Shown in pieces: positions 33,620-44,305 of a DNA stretch of 64,000 nt. The DNA is from Selaginella moellendorffii. Taxonomy: Eukaryota > Streptophyta > Lycopodiopsida > Selaginellales > Selaginellaceae. Under the pieces are notes generated by a model. It made no database searches. It saw nothing but the letters and a program-made list of their open reading frames with translations, and was not told the DNA's origin. The stretch's first letter is position 1. Each line of letters starts with the position of its first letter. The DNA is taken from NCBI RefSeq assembly GCF_000143415.4, contig NW_003314347.1, forward strand, positions 333,438 through 397,437. Reading direction: 5' to 3'. The translations under genes and the position numbers were made by a program.

Positions 33620-35137
33620 ATGTGGATCGTCGAGGTAAGCTAGCTCCACCGGCGCTGCGCAATCGATTTTTCTGATCTGTGATTCCAGGCCTACAGAACG
33701 ACCGCATTCTCGCTCTATGGGACGCTCTACTTCACTCGGTCGGCCTTCCTGTGAGTTCCTTGTGTGATACTTCGGTGTCTTCCATCGTGATTGATCGTGA
33801 TTTCTTGCAGGAAGCATGCTGCCGGCTTTAAGAAAGAGGACTTGGATGTGGATATGGCTGGGAAGAACTGTGTGGTCACCGGGGCCAATACAGGAATTGG
33901 ATTTGCATCGGCGGAAGCTCTGGCTGCCAGGTTTGAAGCATTCGTTGGATCTCTTACTAGCAAGGAAACGAGGAACTCTTTCTCTTCTGTGTTTCAGGGG
34001 TGCGAACGTCTTTCTAGTGTGTCGCAACAAAGAGAAAGGCGAGAAAGCTGTCTCGGAGATCAAGTCAAAGACTGGGAATGACAAAGTTGAGCTGGAGGTG
34101 AGTTGTTTCTTTCTTTGTTTTACGATGAAGGAGAACAATTTCCTGGTCTCTCCAGCTTTGTGATTTATCTTCACTGAAAGAAGTCAAGGAGCTGGCCACG
34201 AGATTTCTCAGCATGGACAAGGCGCTCTATGTTTTGGTACACGCGATTTTTTGTGTGAGAAACAATGTTGTGACTTTGGCTTTACAGGTGAACAATGCGG
34301 GGCTGATGGAACACGAACGCAAGACTACAGCAGACGGGTGAGTGATTCTTCTTTGGTCTTTTATTTGCATTTGCTGGATTAGATGACGATTCTTGCTACT
34401 GGTGTTACAGGTTGGAGTTGAACTTCGCAGTGAATATAGCTGCTTCGTATACTCTCACGGAACTTCTCATGCCTGCGCTTGAGAAAGCAGCTCCAGAGTC
34501 GCGAGTGGTCACTGTATCGTCTGGAGGCATGTATGGAAGTTCACTCACCGAAGATTTACAGGTATTCAGCTCAGCCTATCTCTTTTTTATAAGCCTTGAT
34601 CGTCTTTGTGTGTTGTTCTTCCCCAGTATTCAGATGACAAGTTCAATGGTCTTGTCCAGTATTCGCGTAACAAGAGACTCCAGGTAGTCATGAGTTTTTC
34701 TGGGAAGCCTAAACTACTTTCGTGATTTTCAGATTGCCATGACCGAAAACTGGGCAAAGTTGTATGGATCCAAAGGTGTCGGCTTTTATACGATGCATCC
34801 TGGCTGGGTCGACACAGAAGGGGTTGCAAAGAGCCTCTCGTCATTTAGAGAGAAGTAAGCTCCTCGATCAAAAGACGAACTTTAGCTGACTCCATCCCGC
34901 AGATTCCAAGGCAAGCTCAGAACTATCGACCAAGGCGCTGACACAATAGTGTGGCTGTCGCTCCAGCCAAACAGCAAACTAAAGTCGGGCGAATTCTACT
35001 TCGATCGTGCACTAGCTCCCAAGCACCTGGCTGCGTGTGGAACTGGCTACAAACCCCAGCTGGCCGCCAAAATCATCTCCAAAGTCCGTCAGATCTGTGG
35101 CGTCGACGCTCCAGTCAGAGAAGTGAACGTCGCTTGA
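33620..35137 (+). CDS. short-chain dehydrogenase/reductase, DHRS12-like
   Basis: Ten exons (33620-33634, 33689-33750, 33811-33930, 33998-34097, 34156-34236, 34288-34337, 34411-34561, 34627-34683, 34733-34854, 34903-35137) give 330 residues. The nucleotide motif is TGANTGIG, followed by ALYVLVNNAGLM. The catalytic Tyr-Lys pair is in QYSRNK and the Ser in VVTVSSGGMYG. After it comes FYTMHPGWVDT. The N-terminal extension MWIVEAYRTTAFSLYGTLYF before the Rossmann fold is typical of DHRS12-type enzymes and may anchor it to a membrane. The cofactor is NAD(P)(H); the substrate is not predictable. The first exon is only 15 bases. It converges on the deformylase gene, 131 bp away. Confidence 0.88.
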
Positions 35138-35267
35138 GGAACGAAGAAGATCCCCGAAAAATAAGACCTTTGCAATGGTCAGGTATTGACGAGCTTTTCT
35201 TTATTTCACACAATCATATCACACAGTATTTACAAATCAATTTACAGGAATGTGTCATGCGCTCCCT

Positions 35268-36106
35268 TTAGGAGATACTCCGGAAGGATTTTGGTACCAT
35301 CTTATCGACGAAGAGAATGCCTTCCAAGTGATCGCTTTCGTGCTGAAGTGCCCGAGCCAGCCAGCCTTTGGCGTCAATCTGGATCTTCTCGCCCCTCCTG
35401 TTCAATCCGGTAGCTTTCACTCTCGAGAATCTTTCGACGAGAGCACAGTAGCCACAGACGCTGCAAAGAGGACAAGAAAAATTGGTTTTTTTTCTTCTCT
35501 GAGTTTGTTGTTTCACTCACCTTGGACACTCTTCCAGCGACGTCTCGGTTTCCTCCGGATGGATCACTACGAGCTTTGGATTTATAATCACCTGCGAGGA
35601 ATCAAGAAGATGGGATTTTAATGCGAGCGAGAGAAGGAGAGAGGAGTTTTTCACGAACCATGAGCTTGGAAGGCTGTTGGATGGTTGGATCCTCAAGAAC
35701 AATGATCTAGACGAACACGATAGTAGTGATCCCAATTTGCCCCAAAACGCGGATTTTTCGTTACCTGGAGCGCGTGACCGATTTGAGGAGCTGACAGGGC
35801 CGACGCTCCCAAATTCCTCATCGCCGCGACCAAATCATTGATCACTTTCTCGATCGCGCAGCTCCCAATGGCATCCAGGGCGACCTCCACGGCGCGCTTG
35901 CTCAGCAGTGGATCTCCAGCCTGGAGCACCTGTGGGGCGAAGCAATTGGGCCCTGGATTGTGGCCCAGCGATCGCGAATTTCCCCCGGAGATGGAGGGAA
36001 TGGATTGCTGCGCCGCCGAGTGGAAGCTCCGGAAGGGCGAGATGTCCACCACATTGGGCATTGCCAATTGGACGGCGCCATGGGAGGAAGATCGTGCAGT
36101 GGGCAT
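35268..36106 (-). CDS. peptide deformylase, PDF1A type
   Basis: Minus-strand exons 36106-35765, 35706-35659, 35591-35521 and 35460-35268 give 217 residues. Motif 3 QHESDHLEG is intact (two metal His and the catalytic Glu). Motif 2 reads EECPS with the metal Cys kept. Motif 1 is ASALSAPQIG in place of GVGLAAPQIG, so both glycines are Ala. The block GWLARALQHE...LFVDKMVPKSFR matches PDF1A of plants and animals. Residues ~1-60 look like an organellar targeting sequence. The enzyme removes formyl groups from nascent organelle-made proteins. It shares a 194-bp divergent promoter with methionyl-tRNA formyltransferase, the enzyme that adds the formyl group. Confidence 0.9.
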
Positions 36107-36300
36107 TTCTTCTGCGAAGAAGGAAAGAAAAAGAAACCCAAGAGAGAAGACGAAGAACGTGTGGCATCGAGTCTTTCAGTTACTGGCCATTTCCACGTGT
36201 GCGATCCAGACTAAGCCACGTCGGTACCAAAGTTTCAACGGTCAATTGGTCAATCAAAGTAGACTAGGTCACAAAAGAGAAATTTAGGTTTTTGGGAAGC
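36107..36300. promoter_or_regulatory. shared promoter of deformylase and formyltransferase
   Basis: 194 bp separate the two start codons, which point away from each other. This space must hold both promoters and 5' UTRs. A CACGTG core (tccacgtgtg) lies near 36193. No TATA box is clear. Confidence 0.6.
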
Positions 36301-38043
36301 ATGCTTGGCTTGCGGCCATGGCTTCTAGCGCAATCTCCTCAAGCTCTCAAGCGCCACGATCTGGTCGTGCGATCTCTTCACCAGGAATGTGGGCGCAAAT
36401 CTCGCCTTGTTTTTCTTGGAACACCGGAGGTGTGTAACGATTCTTTGTTCGTTTCTTTCCTCTTTCGAATTTATTTTGCCCTTTCCAGCCCGCTGCAAAG
36501 GTCCTCGATTCTTTGCTAGACGCCGCAGCGGCTAAAGACTCCAAATTCGAGGTGCGTAGCTTAGAATTTGCATGCATTGCTAGAGAAAACTCTAGAGAAA
36601 AGTTTGTGTTACTTATAGATGATCGATCCAGATTGCTGGGATCGTCACGCAGCCGCCAGCAGCCAGAGGTCGAGGCAAGAAGCAAATGCCATCTCTAGTC
36701 GCCCAAAGAGCTCTCGACCGGCAATTCCCTCCACACTTGATCTTTTCGCCAGAGAAAGCCAGTGAGGTGAGAGCTTGAAAATGGAATGAAAACGAATGAC
36801 TTCTGGGCTTTTGTAGCAATGTTTTTTGGAAGAACTGAAGAGTTTGGAGCCGGATCTCTGCGTGACTGCGGCTTACGGCAACATTCTCTCTCAGAAGTTC
36901 CTTGACATTCCAAAGCTTGGTTTGCATCATATCTCTTAAACTTTTCATCTGTGTCCAACTTAGTTCTTCTTTCTTTTCTTTTTTTCTCTTTTCAAAGGTA
37001 CTGTTAATGTTCATCCGAGCTTGCTGCCGCTGTATCGAGGTGCCGCTCCAGTGCAGCGAGCCATTCAGGTGAGGAGCTCTTCGTGGATTAAGCTGTCTCT
37101 TGAGTACTCAGTATTTTCTTCTTTTCGTAGGATGGAGTGAAGGTTACTGGCGTGAGTGTCGCTTACACAGTCCGAGCTCTCGACTCTGGCCCTGTTGTAG
37201 CCTCTGAAAGCGTTGAAGTGGACGAAAACATTAAGGTAAAGCTTGCACGCAAGGTGTTCATATTCTTTTTCTAGATTGCTTCTCTCTTTCTTTCTCGCAG
37301 GCACCTGAGCTACAAGATCTTCTCTTCTCTAAAGGTAGAGCTTTGTGAAAATGTACGAAGTTTTCTTGAGTTTCTTTGCACAAGGACAAGAGTTCTTATT
37401 TCTTCTTTTGCTCTGCGCTAGGGACGTGTTTGCTGCTGAGAGAAATGCCACATCTACTGGATGGAACGGGACGAAGTCGGGCTACGGAGCAAGATCACTC
37501 TCGCGCCACTCACGCTCCCAAGGTTGGTTTGTCAAATTCTTTTGCTATTCCATCAACTCTTCCTTTTTCTTTAGATTGGTGTAGAGGGAGCGTGGCTTTC
37601 ATTCGAGGAGCCTGCGGCTATAATCCACAACAAGGTACCCAAAGCCTTAGGAAGAAATATATCCAGACACTGCATCGATTTTTCCAGGTGCGAGCTTTTT
37701 CCGAATGGCCTGGGACCAAGGCAAAGTTCCATCTCTCGAGCAGCAACGATCGCGAGATCCTGGAGATGAAGATCGTGACAACCAGAGTTTGCCAGTCAGG
37801 ATTTCCATCGACTCGCTCCATTCTACTCAACGCTGGATCGATGCTTGTGGAATGCGGTGACCACTCTTGGCTGGAGGTAGCGCTCGATCTTTCCTCTCTT
37901 TGTTTCGCGTGTGTGATTCTTCGTTCTTCCAGATTTTGGAGGTCCAGCCACCAGGAAGAAAAGTGATGAAGGCTCGCGATTTTTGGAATGGCTTGCAAGG
38001 AAAGGAATTGACAAAGTTTTACGAGGAAGTTCTAATGCACTGA
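36301..38043 (+). CDS. methionyl-tRNA formyltransferase
   Basis: Eleven exons (36301-36429, 36489-36551, 36632-36766, 36817-36919, 36998-37068, 37131-37235, 37301-37334, 37422-37522, 37575-37634, 37688-37876, 37933-38043) give 366 residues. Residues ~1-35 are a basic targeting sequence; the domain then opens with RLVFLGTPE. The formyl-THF site is shown by CVTAAYGNILSQKFLDIPKLG followed by NVHPSLLPLYRGAAPVQRAI, and the tRNA-binding part by ATHAPKIGVEGAWLSF and QPPGRKVMKARDFWNGL. It formylates Met-tRNA for organelle translation. The exon 8 region (CLLLREMPHLLDGTGRSRAT) is shorter than usual. Its stop is only 61 bases from the next start codon. Confidence 0.93.
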
Positions 38044-38104
38044 GATAGAGCTCGTTGGAAATTTAAATTTCCCGCCGTGGCACAAAACCCTAGCTAGTCC
38101 TGTG
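38044..38104 (+). promoter_or_regulatory. 61-bp spacer with E2F-like site and telo-box
   Basis: Between two same-strand genes: TTTCCCGCC at 38068-38076 matches the E2F consensus, and AAACCCTA at 38085-38092 is a telo-box. Both are typical of plant cell-cycle-linked promoters. Confidence 0.5.
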
Positions 38105-38951
38105 ATGAGGAGGTTTGGGATGAACAAGCCGAGCGCCGGCGAGCTCGCGTCCCTCTGCGCATCATACGACAGGTTTGAGCGCCAGATCCCCCGCGGCGGC
38201 GATCACAGGCGGCTGGATTTCTCGCGCTCCCGGCCGCTGCCGCCGCCGCCGCCGCATTGCTACGCATCGCAGCCGTCGCAGAGCCAGCAGGAATCCTTCT
38301 CTTCCCAGGGCTTCTCGCAATCCAGGCGAGAATCGCAGGTCACGGCCACGGATTTGGTCCCTTTGCCAGTCTCAATTCGATCGGACGAAGCGATCGAGCA
38401 GCGGTTGGCTGCTCTGGAAAATCTCGTGGCCGGGGTTGCGGAGAGCATCAGTTCCATGCGGAACTCTCTGGACGACCAGAATCGCAAGGTTTCATTCATG
38501 GTGAGTTCTTTCTTTCTATTCCAGTTCTAATGTTTTTTTTGCTTTTCTTGTGAATGGAAGTTGAAGGAGGAGGAAGGCACCATCAAACGAGTGCTCGATC
38601 AGATCCAAGCTGTGCCCGCAAAGCTGTCCGGGGATCTTAAAACGGCACTCCGAGAGGAACTCAAGCAAGCGCTCTTGGAGTCGGACGAAGAAACTGTTAG
38701 CCAATGCAAGGATCCGAGAGATAAGAGCGCATGCAGTGTGGAGATCAGCAGGAGGAAAGCAGCAAGAGAGGAGGAGCAACGATCCGAAGGTAAAACGCGA
38801 ACTCTTTGTTGCCTTTTTTTTCCTTCTTGGCTTTATCTCGTACTTTGCAGATTCTACAACCTTGGATCTCTATTCTCCAAGCGCAAAGGAGCTCAAGAAA
38901 ATGCGAGACAAGGTCCTGAGAGCTCGGAGGAGCATTAAGAAACGAGCCTGA
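38105..38951 (+). CDS. small coiled-coil protein, PAIR1/PRD3-like
   Basis: Exons 38105-38500, 38561-38789 and 38851-38951 give 241 residues. The N-terminus MNKPSAGELASL, a Gln/Ser stretch (SQPSQSQQESFSSQGFSQS), a central coiled coil (~95-170: EQRLAALENLVAGVAESISS, IKRVLDQIQ) and a basic end (KVLRARRSIKKRA) follow the order seen in PAIR1/PRD3, the plant factor needed for meiotic double-strand breaks. The protein is about half the length of rice PAIR1, and the family evolves fast, so the match rests on short motifs. The E2F-like site just upstream fits a cell-cycle or meiotic role. It may be transcribed from a promoter inside the formyltransferase 3' UTR. Confidence 0.45.
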
Positions 38952-40072
38952 CGAGATCCACTTGGTCTTCCGCGGTATGTAGAATCTAGACTTCCTGTTT
39001 AGTTAAAAACATTTGGAGATAATCATCCTTCGGAACTTCCACACTTACATACCCAGCAAAGTGGACTTTCGACAGGATGTGCTTTCACAGCCTTGTGTTC
39101 TGGAGCTGCGATATGTCGAGAACACGTTTGCAAAGCAGAGCTGGCTTTGGAGATGTTCGAATGGATCAGTGAGGACGGCTGCCAACCAAATGCCTCGACT
39201 TTGCTCCTGCTCTGAAAGCTCGCACCACCTTCAGCCGACGAAGAAAAGAAGGAAATCCACGGATAGAGAAGGGAATGGCCAATATTCACTCGCAGTGCTC
39301 ACAGGATGATGCAGGGAACAGCAAGGGTGATACGGCTTTGGAGTTAGTAGCGGAAATACAAGCAGCGTGCTCCAAACTCTTCACCGTTTGTCGGAGCGCT
39401 CAAAGCGTATTTCTCTTGCAGCTAAAGAGGAGGGGACTGACTTGGAGGAAGCTGCTATGGATGTCCACTTGCAAGCTGGGTCGAGGCTCTGTAACTGGAT
39501 ACATTTCCAAGGTGTGGAAGTTTGGTTTATTCATGGCATATTATGTTGAAGTGGGAATATAATGACTACTAGCATTCAGAAATGTCTGCACTTATTAATT
39601 CAAATTCTTCCATTGATAAATGCTAGAATACTTCAAGAACAAAGACATCGAGTATGGGTTGTAATGTCATGTGGACAAGCTTATCGAGCACAGAAAAACT
39701 ACACTTTAAAGTAGCTCGAGGTAAAAGAAAACTATATGTACTCTCCTAACCACAGAAAAGCCCCGAACTTGAATTCAGTCTTATATGCAGTGAAACCCGT
39801 ATCAAGTTGAATGATAGCATTCGCCTTTTGTCTACATCTGGATGCGATTTCAATCACGAATTGCCTGTGCATGGCTCTCTAGCAGGCCGATTCAGCAACC
39901 GCAAGCACCTGTCACTGTGCATGATTCTCGGAGTTGCATGTGTACAGTGATTGTGCCTAGCAAAACGATGGATTAAACCTCATCGAATTCAGATTCTGCC
40001 TCCTACTTCTTCTCCTACTGTGCATGGTCACTAGCAAACCTCATAATAAGCAAACTAAAGCGTTGACGTAAC
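38952..40072. other. intergenic with PPR remnant
   Basis: 39080-39560 holds eroded PPR text on the plus strand in changing frames, for example LEMFEWISEDGCQPNASTL near 39140. The rest, 39560-40072, shows no gene. Confidence 0.5.
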
Positions 40073-41353
40073 TCAAAGAGCAAAGGACTGGTCTGGATCC
40101 AGAATAAGAACATCCAGGCACCGGCTGAACATGATTGTGGGTGGTTTTGGAGGGAGTTCTTCCCAAACACCAGTGTCCAGGTTGCAAATTACAGCGTCTT
40201 CATCGGCCGCACGATGTTCCCAAGGAGTCCAGTGCACAAACTGCATGAAAACAAACTTGCCGGCTCCACAAACTTTGAGCTTGGAATACATGTCACAGCC
40301 GACGTGAAGCTTGCGCCACAAATCATCTGGCATCTTTGCAACTGTCTCCCACTTGTAAGCCTGTTCATCCATTTGCCATATAATCACTTCCGAGTAATCA
40401 TCCACGTCTGGGTAGTATTCTTCATCTTCATCCTCGTCGCGACCAGAAGACGGTGAGCCAGTCACAACGGTATCCACCACAGTCAGCTTGCCTTTGCACA
40501 GGAACAGATTGGGCTCCACAATGCGAATGCTTTCCGCGTACTCTTCCACACCATCCGCACCAAAGAAATCCAGGCTGTGAATCTGTCAAGGCTTCAGCTT
40601 CCATGTCGTAGAACATGACCCTCAGATACCCGTCTCTGCCACTCTTCGCCAAGAAGCAGAACCTGTTGCCAACCATGACATTGCACGGATAAAACTCAAG
40701 GTACTGCAGCGACTCCAACTCCCAGGACCTCCGCCATACCTTCGTCCCGCTTTCGTATATATAAACACCTGTGACTTCACCGAATTCGGCCATTGCTACC
40801 ACCCTGAACTCTTTTGAGCTGCTTGCCTTGGGAACAATAGCTGCGGTGTAGATGACGGTCTTGGGTGGGATAGTCACTTGGAACGCCTCCGATTTGAAAG
40901 GATTGAAGACGTGCATCAAGGCTGGCTTCTGACTAAACCTGAAGAAATCATCCGTGAGAAGGAACAGAGTGGACGAGAACTACACAATAATATCACAGAA
41001 AGACAATTGTTCAAGTACCTCTGTCCTCTGAAGGTACAAACAAGGCCACTGTTGGCACTGGTGAAGGTGTGATCGCTTCCACTTCCACCGAGACGACCTA
41101 AAGAGCCACACAGGGGTATCTTGAAGCAGGCCTTGGAAACGGCGTTGTGAACAACCAGCGAATCCAGCCCGCCGCTGTTGATCTTGTGCACAGCGAACCA
41201 GCAATCGCGTTCTTGGAGGTGCTCCGGCCCAAAGAACTTCATCCAGCTTGGCTGCCTCCTGCGCCGATCTCGCCGAACAGCCAGGGCATTCGATCCCGTG
41301 GATGAACAAGACCCGATGCTCGTCCTCCTCTCCACCGGCATTTTCTTTCGCAA
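40073..41353 (-). pseudogene. F-box/kelch-type protein lacking the F-box, one frameshift
   Basis: The minus-strand exon 41353-41019 joins 40938 onward through a clean intron, and the kelch-like text runs RDCWFAVHKINSGGLDSLVV, QKPALMHVFNPFKSEAF, MVGNRFCFLAKSGRDGYLRV. Near 40585 the frame must shift by one base, after which it continues as HSLDFFGADGVEEYAESIR through EVIIWQMDEQAYKWETVAKM to a stop at 40073. No F-box (LPDD-type motif) precedes the repeats; the gene begins with a basic stretch. The rest of the frame is unusually clean, so the lesion is young, a sequence error, or hidden by an unusual intron. Intact relatives are substrate adaptors of SCF ubiquitin ligases. Confidence 0.6.
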
Positions 41354-41553
41354 CGGAAAAACAAAGCTTAGAAGATCTTTTTCTACGCCAAATGAAAATT
41401 CTTAAAAATTCTATATATATTCTAGGATATTCTTTAATCGTTGACTAAACATTCTCTTTCAATTCTCTATTATTAATGTTTTAGTAAATTGAGTATATAA
41501 AAAAAAGAATTTTGTGAAGAATAATCTTGAGAGGTAGCTTCCAATAGGTATAG
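41354..41553. other. AT-rich spacer
   Basis: AT-rich DNA upstream of the kelch gene; nothing recognised. Confidence 0.4.
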
Positions 41554-42080
41554 CGGCCTCTACCTCTGATCTCATATATAGTTGTCTCTTGAGACGCAGT
41601 ATTTAAAAGAAATTCGTTGAAGAATCATGAATGGTGTCTTGAATTAAATCATAACTCTTGGACCCTGATTATCTGTTGAAAACTTATCTTTTCAAGTACC
41701 ATCTGCAGCTGACTGTTTGGGCTGATAGTACGCTCGTCTTGGGCGTGGAGAAGGCAACTAATGGTCTGTACCTCTGATCTCATGTATAGTTGTCTCTTGA
41801 GACTCTATCAAGAGTTGTGCAGTATTTAAAAGAAATTTCATGAATGGTGTCTTGAATTAAATCATAACTCTTGGACCCTGATTATCTGTTGAAAACTTAT
41901 CTTTTCAAGTACCATCTGCAGCTGACTGTTTGGGCTGATAGTACGCTCGTCTTGGGCGTGGAGAAGGCAACTAATGGCCTCTACCTCTGATCTCATATAT
42001 AGTTGTCTCTTGAGACGCTATCAAGAGTTGTGCAGTATTTAAAAGAAATTTGTGAAGAATCATGAATGGTGTCTTCTGGT
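41554..42080 (+). repeat. ~210-bp tandem repeat, two full and one partial copy
   Basis: Copies start near 41554, 41763 and 41975. Each contains TACCTCTGATCTCAT, TTGTCTCTTGAGAC, a GTATTTAAAAGAAATT run and, in the two full copies, GATAGTACGCTCGTCTTGGG. The last copy stops after TGAATGGTGTCTT. Copies are nearly identical, so the duplication is recent. No coding frame is present. Confidence 0.85.
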
Positions 42081-42462
42081 AGTACTAAATTTCTCCCAGG
42101 CTTGGCTGTCAGAGCTGCTTTAAGATCACAAAACAAATATGTGATGACAAGATATCAACATAGATTATACAATGGCACAAATAGCCCACTAATTACTCTC
42201 TTGTTGTGTTTAGCTGGGAAGGCAAGAGGCAACCAACCTTTATGAAATGACTGCAATTCCATGTCCCTGAAAAAACCAACCTAGTCCAGAAGAAACTAGA
42301 TCTGCACAAGGAAAGCAGCACTGCAAAGGCTATGGACTTCTTTTTAAAGGGAAATCTGGTCAAAGTTCTTGGGGAAAGAGCTCATTCACCAGTGTCACAA
42401 TGCAGAGGTGCAACAACAAAACACTAAGATCGTCTATGACAGATGTTGACTTGTACCACTCC
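42081..42462. other. intergenic
   Basis: No gene or repeat recognised. Confidence 0.4.
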
Positions 42463-42525
42463 TAGAATGGCTTCAAGGCCGATCCTTGTCTACACTTGCA
42501 ACTACACTTATGTCCAGTGTACCAC
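42463..42525 (+). pseudogene. ARGONAUTE PIWI-end fragment
   Basis: Matches 32338-32409 of the ARGONAUTE gene (the coding region of NGFRADQLQ...LCYTYARCTK). AGAATGGCTTCA, GGCCGA, CTACACTTATG and GTGTACCA are kept in order with a few small gaps. The frame is broken and flanks are unrelated. A second ARGONAUTE fragment lies at 3672-3746. Confidence 0.7.
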
Positions 42526-42928
42526 GATTAATGGTGCACAGCTACGACAAATGTTGTACTTTCTCCAGAGTTTTTCTTTCCTGGCCAGGACCGATTCATG
42601 CATGTTTGAAACGGTGAGTAGTTAATCGTCACTGTCGGTTGTCGGATCCATCTGAGCCATTGCACTGTCATTATTAGAAAGGTAATAGGGATGGAAGGAT
42701 GGTGTGATCCAGGTGCTTACACCTCTGGATTGGAATGGGCAGATCGAGGACATTGCAAGGGGTGATGGTGTTTTTGGACATATTTCATTACGAGGAAGTC
42801 AAGCTCAAGAGCATGTGTCAGATGAGGAGGGAAGAGGTTCTGGCATGTCACTGCCCTTTGAGCTAACAAGAGCTTGCTAGAGACGTTGAACAAGCTGTGA
42901 GGAGGATACAAGGGTGATTCAGAGGTGA
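42526..42928. other. intergenic flank of the LTR element
   Basis: No gene is seen. The last five bases (GGTGA) are the left target-site duplication. Confidence 0.5.
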
Positions 42929-43159
42929 TGTTAGGTGCCAGCTTTGCCACGTGGTCAACGTCAGTCAAAGGGAGGCTCAAGGGTATATTAAAGCATGTTA
43001 GGGTAAGGGATTTAACCTACTTTAGGGCTCACAGTGGAGCAGTGGTGCAGTAGAGCTTTTGAGGTAGCTCGGGGTGGTTGGGTGGTGAGGAACCTCAAGA
43101 GGTGGTATAACATAATCTAGGGCAATTAAATCTCTGTTTTTTTGTGCCGGATCATAACA
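42929..43159 (+). repeat. 5' LTR
   Basis: 231 bp, starts TGTTAGG and ends ATCATAACA (TG...CA). It is clearly related along its whole length to 47582-47814, with scattered substitutions. Confidence 0.92.
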
Positions 43160-43318
43160 TTGATATCAAAGTAGTTGGTTGCGATGGCCGACCAAACTGA
43201 ATGCTAGAATCCTATTGTCAATAGTGGTGCCGACAATAGTGCCGACAAAGTTATAGAGATTTGGACCATTCAAAATGTGATTCATGAGCTGCGAGCCTTT
43301 AATCGAAATCAGTAAGAG

Positions 43319-44155
43319 ATGCAAGACGAGATGCATGGCATGATAGATATCATGTGTGGGCGTGTTGAGGCACTCGAGGTTGGACAGGGTAGCACTCCAA
43401 GTAAGCCTTCTTTGGTAGATCGACTCAAAATTCTAATTTTTTCCGGTGATGGTGGTGTGGATGAGTGTCTCACTTGGCTAGCCAATGTGAAGAAGTTCTT
43501 GGCTGCTAAGGGAACTCCAGATGCAAAGGCTTTAATGGCTATTCTGATGGTTTTGCGTGATGCGGGTCTTCGATAGTGGAATTGGCTTGAGGAGTCTCAT
43601 GTTGCGAATAAGAAACCACTAGTGTCTACCATGGATGAATTTGAGGCTACTTTCCGTTTACGTTTTGCCCCTCATTATGATGTGGAGAATGCTTGTACAG
43701 AATTTTAACATTTTCAGCAAGGGAAAATGACACTCGGGGACTATATTGAAAAACTTACTCGCTTGATTAGTCATGTTCCAACGAAGGATCCAGATCAGAA
43801 CAAGTCCTACTTCATTGATGGCTTACATAATGAGAGCATGCGGCAACACTTGCGTCATTCTCATCATACAAAGAGTTTGGAAGAGCTCTTTGATGTGGCT
43901 CGTCGACTTGACAATGACAAGCACAAGTCTCACAAGCATTCACGGAGTCTTTCTGTCGAGAATTGTCGTGATGATCACTGTGGACACAAGGATGGGAACA
44001 AGCATCACAAGTTGAAGTCAGTGGTGACTACTTCGGATGCAAAAGGGTCCAAGAAGCAGAAGTTCTTTGTAAAGAATTATAGACAGGGTTGTCATCATTG
44101 CGGCGAACTTGGATACTACAAGGCTGATTATCCGCAGTTGAAGAACAAACAGTAG
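43319..44155 (+). pseudogene. gag remnant
   Basis: Gag-type text with two internal stops (near 43574 and 43706). The C-terminal zinc knuckle begins CHHCGELG, but its later His and Cys positions are Tyr. In a working element gag builds the particle and the knuckle binds RNA. Confidence 0.8.
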
Positions 44156-44305
44156 GACAAGAAAAATGGCCAATCTTCTTCTCACGGTAAATCAGATACT
44201 AAAAAGTTGCAAACTTTGCAGCATGAGGATGACGAAAACGACCATTCCGGTTAAAGGAAGAGACTTTCGATCGTTGCTCATCAGCTCAATTGTGTATGGA
44301 ACAAG

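Noticed and set aside
33543-33634. An upstream ATG (33543) as the start of the SDR gene
   Set aside because: It runs in another frame from MWIVEAYRTT at 33620, which matches the family N-terminus.
41554-42080. Tandem units considered as a CRISPR array
   Set aside because: Units are ~210 bp with no unique spacers, and this is eukaryotic DNA. No CRISPR array exists in the window.
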